64,000 nt of DNA, taken from Gracilibacillus halotolerans. GTDB lineage: Bacteria; Bacillota; Bacilli; Bacillales; Amphibacillaceae. Positions 45,996 through 56,982 of the stretch are shown here, piece after piece. Positions within the stretch are counted from its first letter, which is position 1. Each line of letters opens with the position of its first letter. The translations under genes were made by a program, and so were the position numbers. The notes beneath the pieces were generated by a model. It was not told the origin of the DNA, did not search any database, and saw nothing but the letters and a program-made list of their open reading frames with translations. The DNA lies in NCBI RefSeq assembly GCF_014206945.1, contig NZ_JACHON010000010.1, positions 24,846-88,845 on the forward strand, given 5' to 3'.

Positions 45996-47454
45996 TATCC
46001 TTAATTAAGTCTTTCAAATCCTTTATACCTTGAATAACTTCTTTTTCTATCATTTCAACTTTTTCTAGTAATACCCCCGGAGCCTCATACTTTATTTCCT
46101 CATATTCGATCTCTTTATATTTATTTATTGACAAATCGTAATCATTTTCTTGAAGTTCCTGCATTGAAACAAAAAATGATTGTTCTGTTTGTTTCCGTTC
46201 TTTTTCACCTTCCAGATAATTAAACCTCTCCACAATATCTGGTATATCATTTTCGTCAATAGGACTTCGCTTGTCATCCAGCGAAAATCCATCAGCTTTC
46301 ATATCATAAAACCAAACATTTTCAGTACCACCAGCACCCGTTTTAGTAAATATTAAAATTGCAGTTTTTACGCCAGCATAAGGTTTGAAAACTCCACTAG
46401 GCATCGATATAACTGCATCTAATTTGTGATTTTCAATTATTTCTTTACGGATTGTCTTATGTGCTTTAGAGGCTCCAAATAAAACCCCATCTGGAACAAT
46501 AACCGCAGCTCGTCCGCCCGGTTTTAAGATACGAATAAATAATGACAAGAATAATAGTTCTGTTTTCTTCGTCTTAGCAATTTTCAACAAATCATTCGAT
46601 ACAGACTCATAATCCAACGATCCCTTAAATGGTGGATTAGCTAATACTAATGTATACTGCTCTTTATCCTTATTAATCTCTGCTAGTGAATCCCGATAAT
46701 AAATATTTGGATTATCTACCCCGTGAAGCATCATATTCATTGCCCCAATACGAAGCATAGTCCTATCCATGTCATTACCATAGAACATCGTATTCTGATA
46801 ATGCTCTTTTAACCCTTGAACAAGAAACATATCGCTATGATGGTCACGTAAATATTCACTTGCAGCAACTAAGAATCCTGCCGACCCCATTGCTGGGTCA
46901 ATTATTATATCTTCCGGAGTTGGCTTCATTAACTCCACTATCATTTTTATAATGTGTCTTGGTGTACGAAATTGCCCGTTAGTACCAGAAGTAGCGATTT
47001 TAGACAAGAGATACTCATATAAATCCCCTTGTGCATCGCGGTCCTCTGTTGGTAGATTATCAATACCATCTACAACTTTTGCTAGCATATTTGGTGTTGG
47101 GATTAAGAACGTTGCGTCTCCCATATACTTTGAATAAGCCGATTCTTCTTTTCCATGTAAATTCTTTATGAACGGAAATACTTCATTTGAGACAACGTCA
47201 TACATCTCTTCTGCAGAACCAAGTTGTTTAAATTGATTCCATCGCAAATGCTGTTTATCTTTAGGAAAAACTCCTTCATGCTCGATTCCCAAAAACTCCG
47301 CTTCCTGTTCCTTTGTTGTTTCCGCTTCATCTAATCCTTTTATAAAAAGTAAATAGGTAAATTGTTCGATAACAGTTAGTGGATTGGTAATCCCGCCTGT
47401 CCAAAACGTTTCCCATATTTTATCTACTCTATTTCTAACTTCTCCTGTAATCAT
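45976..47454 (-). CDS. hsdM: Type I restriction system DNA methyltransferase HsdM
   Basis: 492 residues. N-terminal helical HsdM domain, AdoMet motif DPAMGSAGFL at 186-195 and the N6-adenine catalytic NPPF at 273-276. Modifies the host's target adenines. GGAGGAAATGAC ahead of ATG 47454. First gene of the operon. Confidence 0.95.
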   Translation of the reverse strand: MITGEVRNRVDKIWETFWTGGITNPLTVIEQFTYLLFIKGLDEAETTKEQEAEFLGIEHEGVFPKDKQHLRWNQFKQLGSAEEMYDVVSNEVFPFIKNLHGKEESAYSKYMGDATFLIPTPNMLAKVVDGIDNLPTEDRDAQGDLYEYLLSKIATSGTNGQFRTPRHIIKMIVELMKPTPEDIIIDPAMGSAGFLVAASEYLRDHHSDMFLVQGLKEHYQNTMFYGNDMDRTMLRIGAMNMMLHGVDNPNIYYRDSLAEINKDKEQYTLVLANPPFKGSLDYESVSNDLLKIAKTKKTELLFLSLFIRILKPGGRAAVIVPDGVLFGASKAHKTIRKEIIENHKLDAVISMPSGVFKPYAGVKTAILIFTKTGAGGTENVWFYDMKADGFSLDDKRSPIDENDIPDIVERFNYLEGEKERKQTEQSFFVSMQELQENDYDLSINKYKEIEYEEIKYEAPGVLLEKVEMIEKEVIQGIKDLKDLIKDSDTFES

Positions 47455-47717
47455 GTCATTTCCTCCTATTGCACTATTACTTTCATTATACAGTTTTAAG
47501 CAACTTTAATAAATGGATTAAATTATTTATTAGTTCTTTAAACCTATTAGGGGATATTCTAGTTTAATAAAAATTAAAAATTAGTCCTCTTTGCTTACAA
47601 TAACTTCTGGTAGTAGAATTTTTAATTTGTATTATTTGATGTCTAGTGTAAACGCACTTAATTAACTGCTTTAGTCACTATAAAAATTCAGATGTATATC
47701 CTTGTAATTGTAAATAA
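47455..47717. other. hsd promoter region with an AT inverted repeat
   Basis: 263 bases upstream of hsdM. AAATTAAAAATT (47571-47582) and AATTTTTAATTT (47617-47628) form 12-base inverted arms 34 bases apart. No clear promoter. Confidence 0.45.
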
Positions 47718-47762
47718 AAAGAAGCCTCTCAAAAGTTCAATGAACTAATGAAAAGCTTCTTT
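47718..47762 (-). terminator. Hairpin near the island right end; current groEL terminator
   Basis: Arms AAGAAGCCTCTCAAAAGTTC and GAACTAATGAAAAGCTTCTT with a short loop, A-run on the left (T-run for minus-strand transcripts). About 80 bases after the groEL stop. One minus frame reads KEAFH-stop-FIELLRG, like an integrase tail. Confidence 0.65.
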
Positions 47763-47821
47763 ATATTTATCCTATGCAAAATGTTAGCATACTACTATCA
47801 TCTTACATCAAAACCCACTCA

Positions 47822-49492
<1,671 letters not shown>

Positions 49493-49525
49493 CTAAATAT
49501 TATCGTATGTTATGTTTATCAATTA

Positions 49526-49810
49526 TTATTCTACAATAGCTAAAATGTCGCTCTCACGTAGAATTAAGTATTCTTTTCCATCATATTTTACTTCAGTACC
49601 TGCAAACTTAGAGTAGATAATGTTATTACCCTCTTTTACCTCAAGCTCGATTTTTTCACCGTTGTCTGTTACTCGACCAGACCCAACCGCTACCACTTTT
49701 CCTTCTTGCGGTTTTTCTTTTGCGGAATCAGGTAGAACGATACCGCTAGCAGTTTTTTCTTCTTGTTCTACGACCTCGATAATAACGCGGTCACCTAAAG
49801 GTTTTAGCAT
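49526..49810 (-). CDS. groES: Co-chaperonin GroES
   Basis: 94 residues with the mobile loop [18 protein letters not shown] near 17-34 and the C-terminal ESDILAIVE. Lid of the GroEL chamber. AAGGAGG before the ATG. The gap to groEL is 48 bases. Confidence 0.99.
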   Translation of the reverse strand: MLKPLGDRVIIEVVEQEEKTASGIVLPDSAKEKPQEGKVVAVGSGRVTDNGEKIELEVKEGNNIIYSKFAGTEVKYDGKEYLILRESDILAIVE

Positions 49811-49859
49811 AATTCTTTACCTCCTTGAGATAATAAAAATAATTATATTTTTCATCTTG

Positions 49860-49886
49860 TTAGCACTCGACTCTAAGGAGTGCTAA
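49860..49886. promoter_or_regulatory. CIRCE element (HrcA operator)
   Basis: TTAGCACTC-N9-GAGTGCTAA, exact consensus, 50 bases before groES. Represses groESL until heat or misfolded protein inactivates HrcA. Confidence 0.98.
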
Positions 49887-49896
49887 CACAATTATT

Positions 49897-49925
49897 ATAA
49901 TAATAAATTCCATTTTCATTTGCAA
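49897..49925 (-). promoter_or_regulatory. groESL SigA promoter
   Basis: Minus strand TTGCAA (49920-49925), 17-base spacer, TATTAT (49897-49902), just upstream of CIRCE. Confidence 0.7.
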
Positions 49926-50049
49926 GTATTTACTATTATCATTTTTATAGACAAAAAAATGCTTTTTATTGAGTACGAACTACTTCGTTTTTATTCTAAA
50001 ACTATGATAAAATACGTATCATGATATAAAAAGACAAAGGGGTATGATT

Positions 50050-50766
50050 TTGCCTAGACGATATATATATTTAATTATTACGTACATTGCGATGCACTTT
50101 TCTAGTTTATTAGCGATACCGTTTATTCCATTTTTGGATGAATCTCAATTGGCTTACTTTTCTATCTATTGGCAGGTCGGAGCATTTCTCGTAGCATTTA
50201 TCATCATGCTATTTATATTGAAGAGGGAAATGAAAGATTTCTTTGCATTAGATAATAAACGGGTAGGAAGCCTAGCTTTTTGGTCGATAATCGGTTTCAT
50301 CCTAGCTATGATTACTCAAGTAGTTGCAGCTTTTATTCAAACATTCGTGCTAAAAATTCAGCCTGGTTCAGAAAATACATTTGAAATTATGGCTATGGCT
50401 CGACAAGTTCCATTACTCATTATTGTGATTACGATTATTGGACCAATTTTAGAGGAATTAGTATTTAGAAAAGCAATTTTCGGATCGTTATATAAGAAAA
50501 TGAACTTCTTCTTTGCTGGTCTCCTGTCTTCCTTCATCTTTGCAATCGTACATATGGATTTTAGCCATATACTTGTGTATACGGCTGTAGGGTTCGTATT
50601 CGCATTCTTATATATCGAGACAAAGCGAATTATCGTTCCTATTATTGCTCATGCTGGTATGAATACTTTTGCTGTAGTTGTCCAGCTATCAACTGATCCT
50701 GAAGAAATCGAAGAACAAATGCGATTACTTGAACAGCTACAGTCTATTATTATCGGAGGCTTTTAA
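50050..50766 (+). CDS. ydiL: CPBP-family intramembrane protease (YdiL-like)
   Basis: 238 residues from TTG 50050: AAAGGGG ends 7 bases before it, whereas the in-frame ATG at 50044 is only one base from that site. Six to seven membrane segments; the CPBP (Abi) motifs EELVFRK, FAIVHMDF and HAGMNT supply the glutamates and histidines of the proposed metal site. Same place, next to groES and divergent, as ydiL in B. subtilis. Substrate unknown. Confidence 0.85.
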   Translation: MPRRYIYLIITYIAMHFSSLLAIPFIPFLDESQLAYFSIYWQVGAFLVAFIIMLFILKREMKDFFALDNKRVGSLAFWSIIGFILAMITQVVAAFIQTFVLKIQPGSENTFEIMAMARQVPLLIIVITIIGPILEELVFRKAIFGSLYKKMNFFFAGLLSSFIFAIVHMDFSHILVYTAVGFVFAFLYIETKRIIVPIIAHAGMNTFAVVVQLSTDPEEIEEQMRLLEQLQSIIIGGF

Positions 50767-50770
50767 TTAC

Positions 50771-50980
50771 ATGCGAATTTCACCGTTAGCGTCAGCTATT
50801 TTATACTTTGGACTCGGCGGACTGTTTACGTATATCGCTATCCAGTCAGTTGAGGACACCGTATTTAACTTCTTTACCATCTTATTAGCTTTCTTTGCAA
50901 CCGTAGATTTTGTTCTAGCCATACGATTGTTAGGACTTCATTTTCGAATTAAGAAAGCAAAAGAGAAAGATAAAAAATAA
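50771..50980 (+). CDS. ydiK: Small membrane protein YdiK (DUF4305)
   Basis: 69 residues from ATG 50771, four bases after the ydiL stop; CGGAGG inside the ydiL end serves as binding site. Two membrane segments (about 5-24, 29-52) and a Lys-rich tail. Matches YdiK by size, hydrophobic pattern and position next to YdiL. Function unknown. Confidence 0.8.
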   Translation: MRISPLASAILYFGLGGLFTYIAIQSVEDTVFNFFTILLAFFATVDFVLAIRLLGLHFRIKKAKEKDKK

Positions 50981-50997
50981 TAAAAAACAACTCTCAG

Positions 50998-51036
50998 AAT
51001 CACGGCTATTGTGGAAATAGACCGTGATTTTTTTAA
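50998..51036 (+). terminator. Terminator of ydiL-ydiK
   Basis: AATCACGG...CCGTGATT stem (with CTATT/AATAG extension) followed by TTTTTTT. Confidence 0.9.
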
Positions 51037-51220
51037 TTAGAGTGGCAGTGAGTTCCTGGCTTTGTAGCATATTCGGAAAAGCAATGTAAGAATTAGGGAA
51101 TATATGATAAACTTGCCTTGTTGTAATGATTATACGGTCTATTATTTAACTCTGCTGACGAGACGTATCGTTCCATTCAAGTCTAAAAAAAGAAATGTCT
51201 GTTCGAATTGGAGGGGTTTT

Positions 51221-51559
51221 TTGATTGTTGATAAATGGATTCCATTTTTCATTATGTGGGGAATTCCTCTTTTTATGATGATTAGAGCCTACAGAAAGAT
51301 GGACGAAAAAGATAGAAAATCGGCAAGAAAGGATTTCCGTAGCCCAGGTTTCATTTTTACATTTGGCTTTCTTGGTTTGGGGCTATTTATAATTCAAATT
51401 GGTGATATTCTATTAATAGACATCTTTAAGTTAATTGGAATTATTCTACTGTTAGTAAGTGCTATCATCATGTTCTATATCACGTGGAAGGAAGATAGTA
51501 AAATCAAAAGTACAATTTTCCTACTTTTGGTGATAACATCTATTTATTTCTTGTATTGA
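51221..51559 (+). CDS. Hypothetical three-helix membrane protein
   Basis: 112 residues from TTG 51221 with GGAGGGG a few bases ahead. The open frame reaches back to 51104, but that part is hydrophilic, unlike the rest, and unsupported by a binding site. Membrane helices at about 6-22, 45-68 and 70-110 (partly fused), with a charged KMDEKDRKSARKDFRS loop. No family recognised. Followed by a terminator. Confidence 0.55.
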   Translation: MIVDKWIPFFIMWGIPLFMMIRAYRKMDEKDRKSARKDFRSPGFIFTFGFLGLGLFIIQIGDILLIDIFKLIGIILLLVSAIIMFYITWKEDSKIKSTIFLLLVITSIYFLY

Positions 51560-51641
51560 GGATTTTGGAGCAATCACATATCTATAGAATGGGAAAATCT
51601 AGACTATTATGGGGCTAAGAATAATTGACCTTAACTACAAA

Positions 51642-51679
51642 TTAGAACCTCCAAATAAAATTGGAAGTTCTAATTTTTT
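51642..51679. terminator. Terminator between convergent genes
   Basis: TTAGAACCTCCAAAT / ATTGGAAGTTCTAA stem with TTTTTTA on the plus side and an A/T flank on the other. Serves the 112-residue gene and probably rex. Confidence 0.85.
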
Positions 51680-51681
51680 AT

Positions 51682-52317
51682 TTAATCTTCTAATGGGTAA
51701 TGCTTCATAAAATATACAAGCGATTGTAGTTCCACTGCTAAATCGATATGGTGGACCCTCACATGGTCAGGAACTGAAATTCGTGCTGGTGTAAAATTCA
51801 ATATCGCATTAACTCCAGATGCTACAAGTCTATCTGTAATAGGTTGTGCCTCTGATACAGGTACAGTAAGAATAGCTACAGAAATATCACCAAGTTCTTT
51901 TTCTAGATCATCAATATGTTTAATGGATACAGTGCCAATTGATTGATTCACTTTACTAGGATCTGCATCAAATGCTAATTCAATTTTCGTATTGTTATTC
52001 TTCGTAAAATTATAGTTTAAAAAGGCGGTTCCAAGGTTACCTACACCGACTAACGCTACGGGTGTTGATTCATCTTGATCCAACGTCTTTCTGAAGAAAT
52101 TCAATAGATACTCTACATTATATCCGTATCCTTTTTTTCCTAAAGCACCGAAGTAAGAAAAATCGCGACGAATCGTTGCAGAGTCTACCTTCATTGCCTC
52201 GCTTAACTCCTTAGAAGAAACTCTTGCTTTGCCCTTCATATGCAAATTATTTAAAAAACGATAGTATAACGGTAAGCGTTTGGCCGTAGCTTGTGGTATT
52301 TTAGACTGGTTTTTCAT
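51682..52317 (-). CDS. rex: Redox-sensing transcriptional repressor Rex
   Basis: 211 residues. Winged helix at 1-80 ([20 protein letters not shown]), Rossmann motif GVGNLG at 91-96, and the C-terminal swap helix. Represses fermentative and respiratory genes until NADH rises. Monocistronic, divergent from the ABC-F gene, as in B. subtilis (ydiH). Confidence 0.96.
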   Translation of the reverse strand: MKNQSKIPQATAKRLPLYYRFLNNLHMKGKARVSSKELSEAMKVDSATIRRDFSYFGALGKKGYGYNVEYLLNFFRKTLDQDESTPVALVGVGNLGTAFLNYNFTKNNNTKIELAFDADPSKVNQSIGTVSIKHIDDLEKELGDISVAILTVPVSEAQPITDRLVASGVNAILNFTPARISVPDHVRVHHIDLAVELQSLVYFMKHYPLED

Positions 52318-52460
52318 TTCTCATTCCCCTAACTGTATTCCGCTATTCATATCATGGTATGTTTATTGTATCAAATATACTCGAAAAAGTCGTGACATTG
52401 TTTCAAGACCATACAGTGAACCTTCCATTTATGTTAAACTAACATCATTGAGGTGAGATA

Positions 52461-54389
52461 ATGATTTACTTACAAGTGAACGGATTAACAAAACAATACG
52501 GTGCGGAAATTATCCTTTCTAATATAAAGCTAGAAGTGAAAGAAAAAGACAGAATTGCCATTGTCGGTCGTAACGGTGCTGGGAAATCAACACTATTAAA
52601 GATTATCGCTGGCGAATTAAGTTTAGATGAAGGTGAAATCCATAAGCCAAAGGATGTTACGATTGGCTATCTAGCTCAACAAGCCGCTTTTGATTCACAG
52701 GAAACCATTTGGGATGAAATGCTCAAAATTTTCGAAGACTTAATCAAACAAGAAAAAAAGATTCGAGCATTAGAACAACAAATGGGAGATCCTGATGTCA
52801 TTAATCGAAAGAAAGAGTATGAGGAACTACTTCATAACTACGATACGTTACAAGAGTCCTTTACACAAGCAGGTGGTTACCAGTATGAGTCAGAGATTAA
52901 AGCAGTATTGAATGGACTAGACTTTCCCGAAGAATTTTGGGACAAGAAAATTCATACACTGAGTGGCGGTCAAAAAACCCGTCTATCTCTAGGTAAACTA
53001 CTCTTATCTAAACCCGATTTACTTTTATTAGACGAGCCTACTAACCACTTAGATATTCATACATTAACTTGGTTGGAAGCTTATTTAATGAATTATCCGG
53101 GAGCAGTTGTGATCGTATCGCACGATCGTTATTTCTTAGATAAAACCGTTCGTCTCGTATACGAAATTTCTCGTACTAAGGCGCAAAAGTTTCATGGAAA
53201 TTACAGTAATTATTTGATTCAAAAGGCCGAGCAATATGAACGAGAACGGAAGCAATTTGAAAAGCAACAAGCTGAAATCAAAAAGACAGAGGATTTTATA
53301 CAAAAAAATATCGCAAGAGCTTCTACTACAAAACGTGCACAAAGTAGAAGAAAGCAACTAGAAAAGATGGACAGGATGGAGCAACCTCTTGCTGATGATG
53401 CTTCTGCAAAATTTTCTTTTACAATCGAGAGAAAAACGGGAAACGACGTCCTCAAAATAGAAGATCTTTCGTTTGGTTTTTCCGACAATACCAATCCTTT
53501 ATTTAAAGGGTTACATTTACATTTACAGCGTGGAGATAGTGTAGCACTTGTTGGACCAAATGGTGTCGGGAAATCAACTTTATTGAAAGCTATCATTGGC
53601 TATCTTGAGCCAGATACAGGAAGCATCCAACTTGGAGCCAACGTAAAGATTGGCTATTACGAGCAGGAGCAAACCCAGCTACATATGGATAAAACGGTGT
53701 TAACAGAGCTGTGGGATGACTATCCATTAATGAATGAAAAAGATATCAGAACAATTCTTGGTAATTTCTTATTTACTGGTGACGACGTACTACGACCTGT
53801 ATATGGGTTAAGTGGTGGAGAAAAAGCACGTCTTGCACTAGCAAAGCTAATGATGGAAAAGGCAAATTTCCTTCTCCTTGATGAACCGACGAACCATTTA
53901 GATTTAGATAGTAAAGAAATTTTAGAGGCTGCTTTAATCGATTATCCTGGTACTATTTTATTTGTTTCCCACGATCGTTATTTTATTAACAAAATAGCTA
54001 CGCAAATTCTGGAAATGCAAGAAACTGGGACAACACTTTATCTCGGAAATTATGATTATTATGTAGAGAAAAAACAAGAAGAAAAAGAATTAGAAGAAAT
54101 GAATGAAAAAGAAAGACAAAAGAATGTATCGACACAATCATCTAAATCACAATTTGAGTTAGATAAGGAAACGAAGAAGGAACAGCGAAGAATTAAGCGT
54201 AGAATGGAAGAAATAGAAGAACTAATGGCGCGATTGGAACAAAAAGTGGCAGATAATGAGGAGATGCTCTATCAACCTGAGATATATGAAGATCATGAAA
54301 AGGCTCAAGAAATTATCGAAGAAAACGAAAGCTTACAAAAAGAAATAGAAACCTTATTTGAGGAGTATGCCTCCCTCGAAGAATCTTAA
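52461..54389 (+). CDS. ydiF: ABC-F family ATPase (YdiF-like)
   Basis: 642 residues with two ABC domains and no membrane part: Walker A GRNGAGKST near 36 and GPNGVGKST near 354, signatures LSGGQKTR and LSGGEKAR, and a charged linker between them. The C-terminal about 100 residues form a Lys/Glu coiled coil. ABC-F proteins act on the ribosome; YdiF-type function is not settled. Ends five bases before the bceR region. Confidence 0.92.
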   Translation: MIYLQVNGLTKQYGAEIILSNIKLEVKEKDRIAIVGRNGAGKSTLLKIIAGELSLDEGEIHKPKDVTIGYLAQQAAFDSQETIWDEMLKIFEDLIKQEKKIRALEQQMGDPDVINRKKEYEELLHNYDTLQESFTQAGGYQYESEIKAVLNGLDFPEEFWDKKIHTLSGGQKTRLSLGKLLLSKPDLLLLDEPTNHLDIHTLTWLEAYLMNYPGAVVIVSHDRYFLDKTVRLVYEISRTKAQKFHGNYSNYLIQKAEQYERERKQFEKQQAEIKKTEDFIQKNIARASTTKRAQSRRKQLEKMDRMEQPLADDASAKFSFTIERKTGNDVLKIEDLSFGFSDNTNPLFKGLHLHLQRGDSVALVGPNGVGKSTLLKAIIGYLEPDTGSIQLGANVKIGYYEQEQTQLHMDKTVLTELWDDYPLMNEKDIRTILGNFLFTGDDVLRPVYGLSGGEKARLALAKLMMEKANFLLLDEPTNHLDLDSKEILEAALIDYPGTILFVSHDRYFINKIATQILEMQETGTTLYLGNYDYYVEKKQEEKELEEMNEKERQKNVSTQSSKSQFELDKETKKEQRRIKRRMEEIEELMARLEQKVADNEEMLYQPEIYEDHEKAQEIIEENESLQKEIETLFEEYASLEES

Positions 54390-54402
54390 GTAGGTGGGAA
54401 TA

Positions 54403-55092
54403 TTGTTTAAGCTATTAATTATTGAAGATGACGTAACAGTTTTCCAAGAATTAAAGGATCGATTAACACAATGGTCATACGACGTCCACGGTATCGAGGA
54501 TTTTAACCACGTGATGGATACGTTTCATGAGGTAAGTCCAGAACTTGTCATTATCGATATACAACTGCCAAAGTTTGATGGTTTTCACTGGTGTCGGATG
54601 ATTCGCCAACACTCTAACGTACCAATTATCTTTCTATCTTCGAGAGATCACCCGACAGATATGGTGATGTCGATGCAATTGGGTGCGGACGATTATGTCC
54701 AAAAACCCTTTCACTTTGATGTCCTTATTGCTAAAATTCAAGCCGTGTTACGTCGTGTCTACAATTATAGTACCGAAACAGTTCGTATTACTCGCTGGCA
54801 TGGCGCAACGATTGATTTCGATAAAAATACGGTAACAAATGACCATGGAACCATTGAGTTGTCCAAAAATGAGATGTATATATTAAAAGTGCTACTAGAC
54901 CATAAAAATAAAATTGTAAGCCGAAATGAGATTATCCAAGAATTATGGGAGGACGAACGCTTTATTAGTGATAATACATTAACCGTTAATGTGAACCGAC
55001 TACGAAAGCGTCTGTCTGATATTCATTTAGGTAATTATATTGAAACGAAAGTAGGACAGGGTTACATAGCGAAAGAAGAGGTAAGCCTATGA
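54403..55092 (+). CDS. BceR-like response regulator
   Basis: 229 residues from TTG 54403 (AGGTGG about 6 bases ahead; a GTG at 54394 lacks a site). Receiver with IIEDD and IIDIQLPKFDG (phospho-acceptor Asp), DDYVQKPF, and an OmpR winged helix ending TKVGQGYIA. Overlaps bceS by four bases. With the following three genes it forms a peptide-antibiotic sensing and detoxification module. Confidence 0.88.
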   Translation: MFKLLIIEDDVTVFQELKDRLTQWSYDVHGIEDFNHVMDTFHEVSPELVIIDIQLPKFDGFHWCRMIRQHSNVPIIFLSSRDHPTDMVMSMQLGADDYVQKPFHFDVLIAKIQAVLRRVYNYSTETVRITRWHGATIDFDKNTVTNDHGTIELSKNEMYILKVLLDHKNKIVSRNEIIQELWEDERFISDNTLTVNVNRLRKRLSDIHLGNYIETKVGQGYIAKEEVSL

Positions 55093-56111
55093 TTTGGCAA
55101 TATATAAAGGAACGATTAAGCTGGATTCTTTTCTTTCTAGCGATGCAATGTTTATTAGTCTTCTATAGCTTTATAGATCCTAACTTAACGGTTTCTTCTA
55201 TCCTTTATTTTATTTATTTGTCTAGCAGTATTTTTACTATCTTTTTAGTGTTCCGCCATTTTTTAGAAACAAAGTTTTATAAAAGATTAAAAGAACGATC
55301 CGAGATACTTGATACAAGCGAGCTTGCAGATCCTTCAAGTCCGTTAGAAGAGATTGTTTACGATGAATTTATTGAACAAACAAATTATTATAAAAAAAGA
55401 AGTACCTATCACCAATTAATGCTTGAACAGGAAAAGGACGATCTTCTTTCTTGGATACACGAAATAAAAACGCCTTTAACGGCAATGCAGCTTATTCTTG
55501 ATCGGATGGATAACAAGCAAACACAAGCCGATTTACAATACGAGTGGTTGCGAATTCACTATCTATTAGATCAGCAGCTTCATCAAAAAAGAATGCTCGT
55601 TATCGAAAATGACTTACATTTAGATAACGTTGACATTAAACAGCTCATTCACAATGAAATTAGAACACTACGTTCTTGGTGTTTACATAAAGGGATTGGC
55701 TTTGACATCCAGATTGACACTCACAATCTCGTCACAGATGAAAAGTGGACTTCTTTTATCTTGAGACAAATTCTTTCCAATGCTGTGAAATACAGTGAGC
55801 ATTCAGATATCGAAATCCAATATTATAAGACGGAAAACCATACAGCGCTAACAGTTAAAGATAATGGGATAGGAATTCCTAATAAAGATATACCGAGAAT
55901 ATTTGATAAAGGATTCACCTCCACAGCTACGTATCATAACGATACGTCTGGAGCGACTGGTATGGGGTTGTACTTAGCTAAAAAGGCTGCGGATAGCTTG
56001 CATATTCGTATTAACGTAGAATCAGAGGAGGGTGTTGGAACGACCTTCACTCTCTTATTCCCAGAAAAGAATACATTTGCTCAATTACGAGAACAAAATG
56101 CTAGCATGTGA
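55089..56111 (+). CDS. BceS-like intramembrane-sensing histidine kinase
   Basis: 340 residues. Two membrane helices at about 12-30 and 37-57 with almost no extracytoplasmic loop, the class that senses through its ABC transporter. Phospho-acceptor box SWIHEIKTPLTAMQ near 130 and ATPase boxes DNGIGIP and GATGMGLYLAKK. Its stop overlaps a perfect inverted repeat. Confidence 0.9.
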   Translation: MIWQYIKERLSWILFFLAMQCLLVFYSFIDPNLTVSSILYFIYLSSSIFTIFLVFRHFLETKFYKRLKERSEILDTSELADPSSPLEEIVYDEFIEQTNYYKKRSTYHQLMLEQEKDDLLSWIHEIKTPLTAMQLILDRMDNKQTQADLQYEWLRIHYLLDQQLHQKRMLVIENDLHLDNVDIKQLIHNEIRTLRSWCLHKGIGFDIQIDTHNLVTDEKWTSFILRQILSNAVKYSEHSDIEIQYYKTENHTALTVKDNGIGIPNKDIPRIFDKGFTSTATYHNDTSGATGMGLYLAKKAADSLHIRINVESEEGVGTTFTLLFPEKNTFAQLREQNASM

Positions 56112-56128
56112 CAATAACGTCACATGCT
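56103..56128. promoter_or_regulatory. Inverted repeat before bceA: candidate BceR operator
   Basis: AGCATGTGAC-AATAAC-GTCACATGCT: perfect 10-base arms overlapping the bceS stop. The TGTGAC/GTCACA core is the sort of inverted repeat that BceR-type regulators bind in front of their transporter genes. It could also act as a weak terminator (TTTCGTTATTTG follows). Confidence 0.55.
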
Positions 56129-56220
56129 TTCGTTATTTGTTAGGTGAATCGAAGGAACAGACTATGATTTTATTATAAGCTAGGTTTAACGAGAGAGATA
56201 AAAACGTGGGAGGTTTATCC

Positions 56221-56982
56221 ATGAACATATTAGAAGCGAGAAAAATTACGAAAAGCTATGGAAAAAAGGCAAATAAACATGAGGTGCTTAAAGGGATCGA
56301 TTTATCGGTGCAGGAAGGCGAGTTCATCAGTATTATGGGGGCTTCAGGATCTGGAAAAACAACTTTACTTAACGTTCTATCATCGATTGATTTTGTTAGC
56401 TCAGGCTCGATTCAAATAGCAGATAATATGATTACAGAAATGAAAGGGAAACAGCTTTCACAGTTTCGTAAGCATCATCTAGGCTTTATTTTCCAAGAGT
56501 ACAATTTGCTAGATACATTAACTGTTAAAGAGAATATTTTACTGCCTCTAACCGTTCAAAAAATTTCTAAAAAAGATGCTTTAGAACGCTTTGATAGATT
56601 GGCTCAAGCGTTAGGAATTGCAGACTTAAAAAATAAATATCCGAATGAACTATCTGGTGGTCAAAAACAGCGAACATCCGCAGCAAGAGCTTTTATTCAT
56701 GAACCGAGCATCATTTTTGCCGATGAGCCTACAGGAGCTCTAGACTCTAAGTCCGCCTCGAATCTTCTAAATAAGTTAAGTGAACTGAATCAATCTAGAA
56801 ACGCCACGATTTTAATGGTTACTCATGACCCTGTTGCAGCAAGCTTCGGTAATCGTGTTGTTTTCATTAAAGATGGCCAAATCTATTCGCAACTAAATAA
56901 AGGTGAAGAAGATAGAGAAAGCTTCTTCCAAGCCATTATGAAAACACAGAGCGTATTAGGTGGGATTCACTATGAAAACTAG
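56221..56982 (+). CDS. BceA-like ABC transporter ATPase
   Basis: 253 residues from ATG 56221 (GGGAGG 7 bases ahead). Walker [10 protein letters not shown] near 41, signature LSGGQKQR near 145, Walker B IIFADEPT. Drives the BceB-like permease. In this family the transporter frees membrane-bound peptide antibiotics from their lipid targets and reports its flux to BceS. Confidence 0.92.
   Translation: MNILEARKITKSYGKKANKHEVLKGIDLSVQEGEFISIMGASGSGKTTLLNVLSSIDFVSSGSIQIADNMITEMKGKQLSQFRKHHLGFIFQEYNLLDTLTVKENILLPLTVQKISKKDALERFDRLAQALGIADLKNKYPNELSGGQKQRTSAARAFIHEPSIIFADEPTGALDSKSASNLLNKLSELNQSRNATILMVTHDPVAASFGNRVVFIKDGQIYSQLNKGEEDRESFFQAIMKTQSVLGGIHYEN

Noticed and set aside
41446..47454. A phase-variable type I system with inverted hsdS copies
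   Set aside because: Only one hsdS and no recombinase or inverted repeats were seen in the operon.
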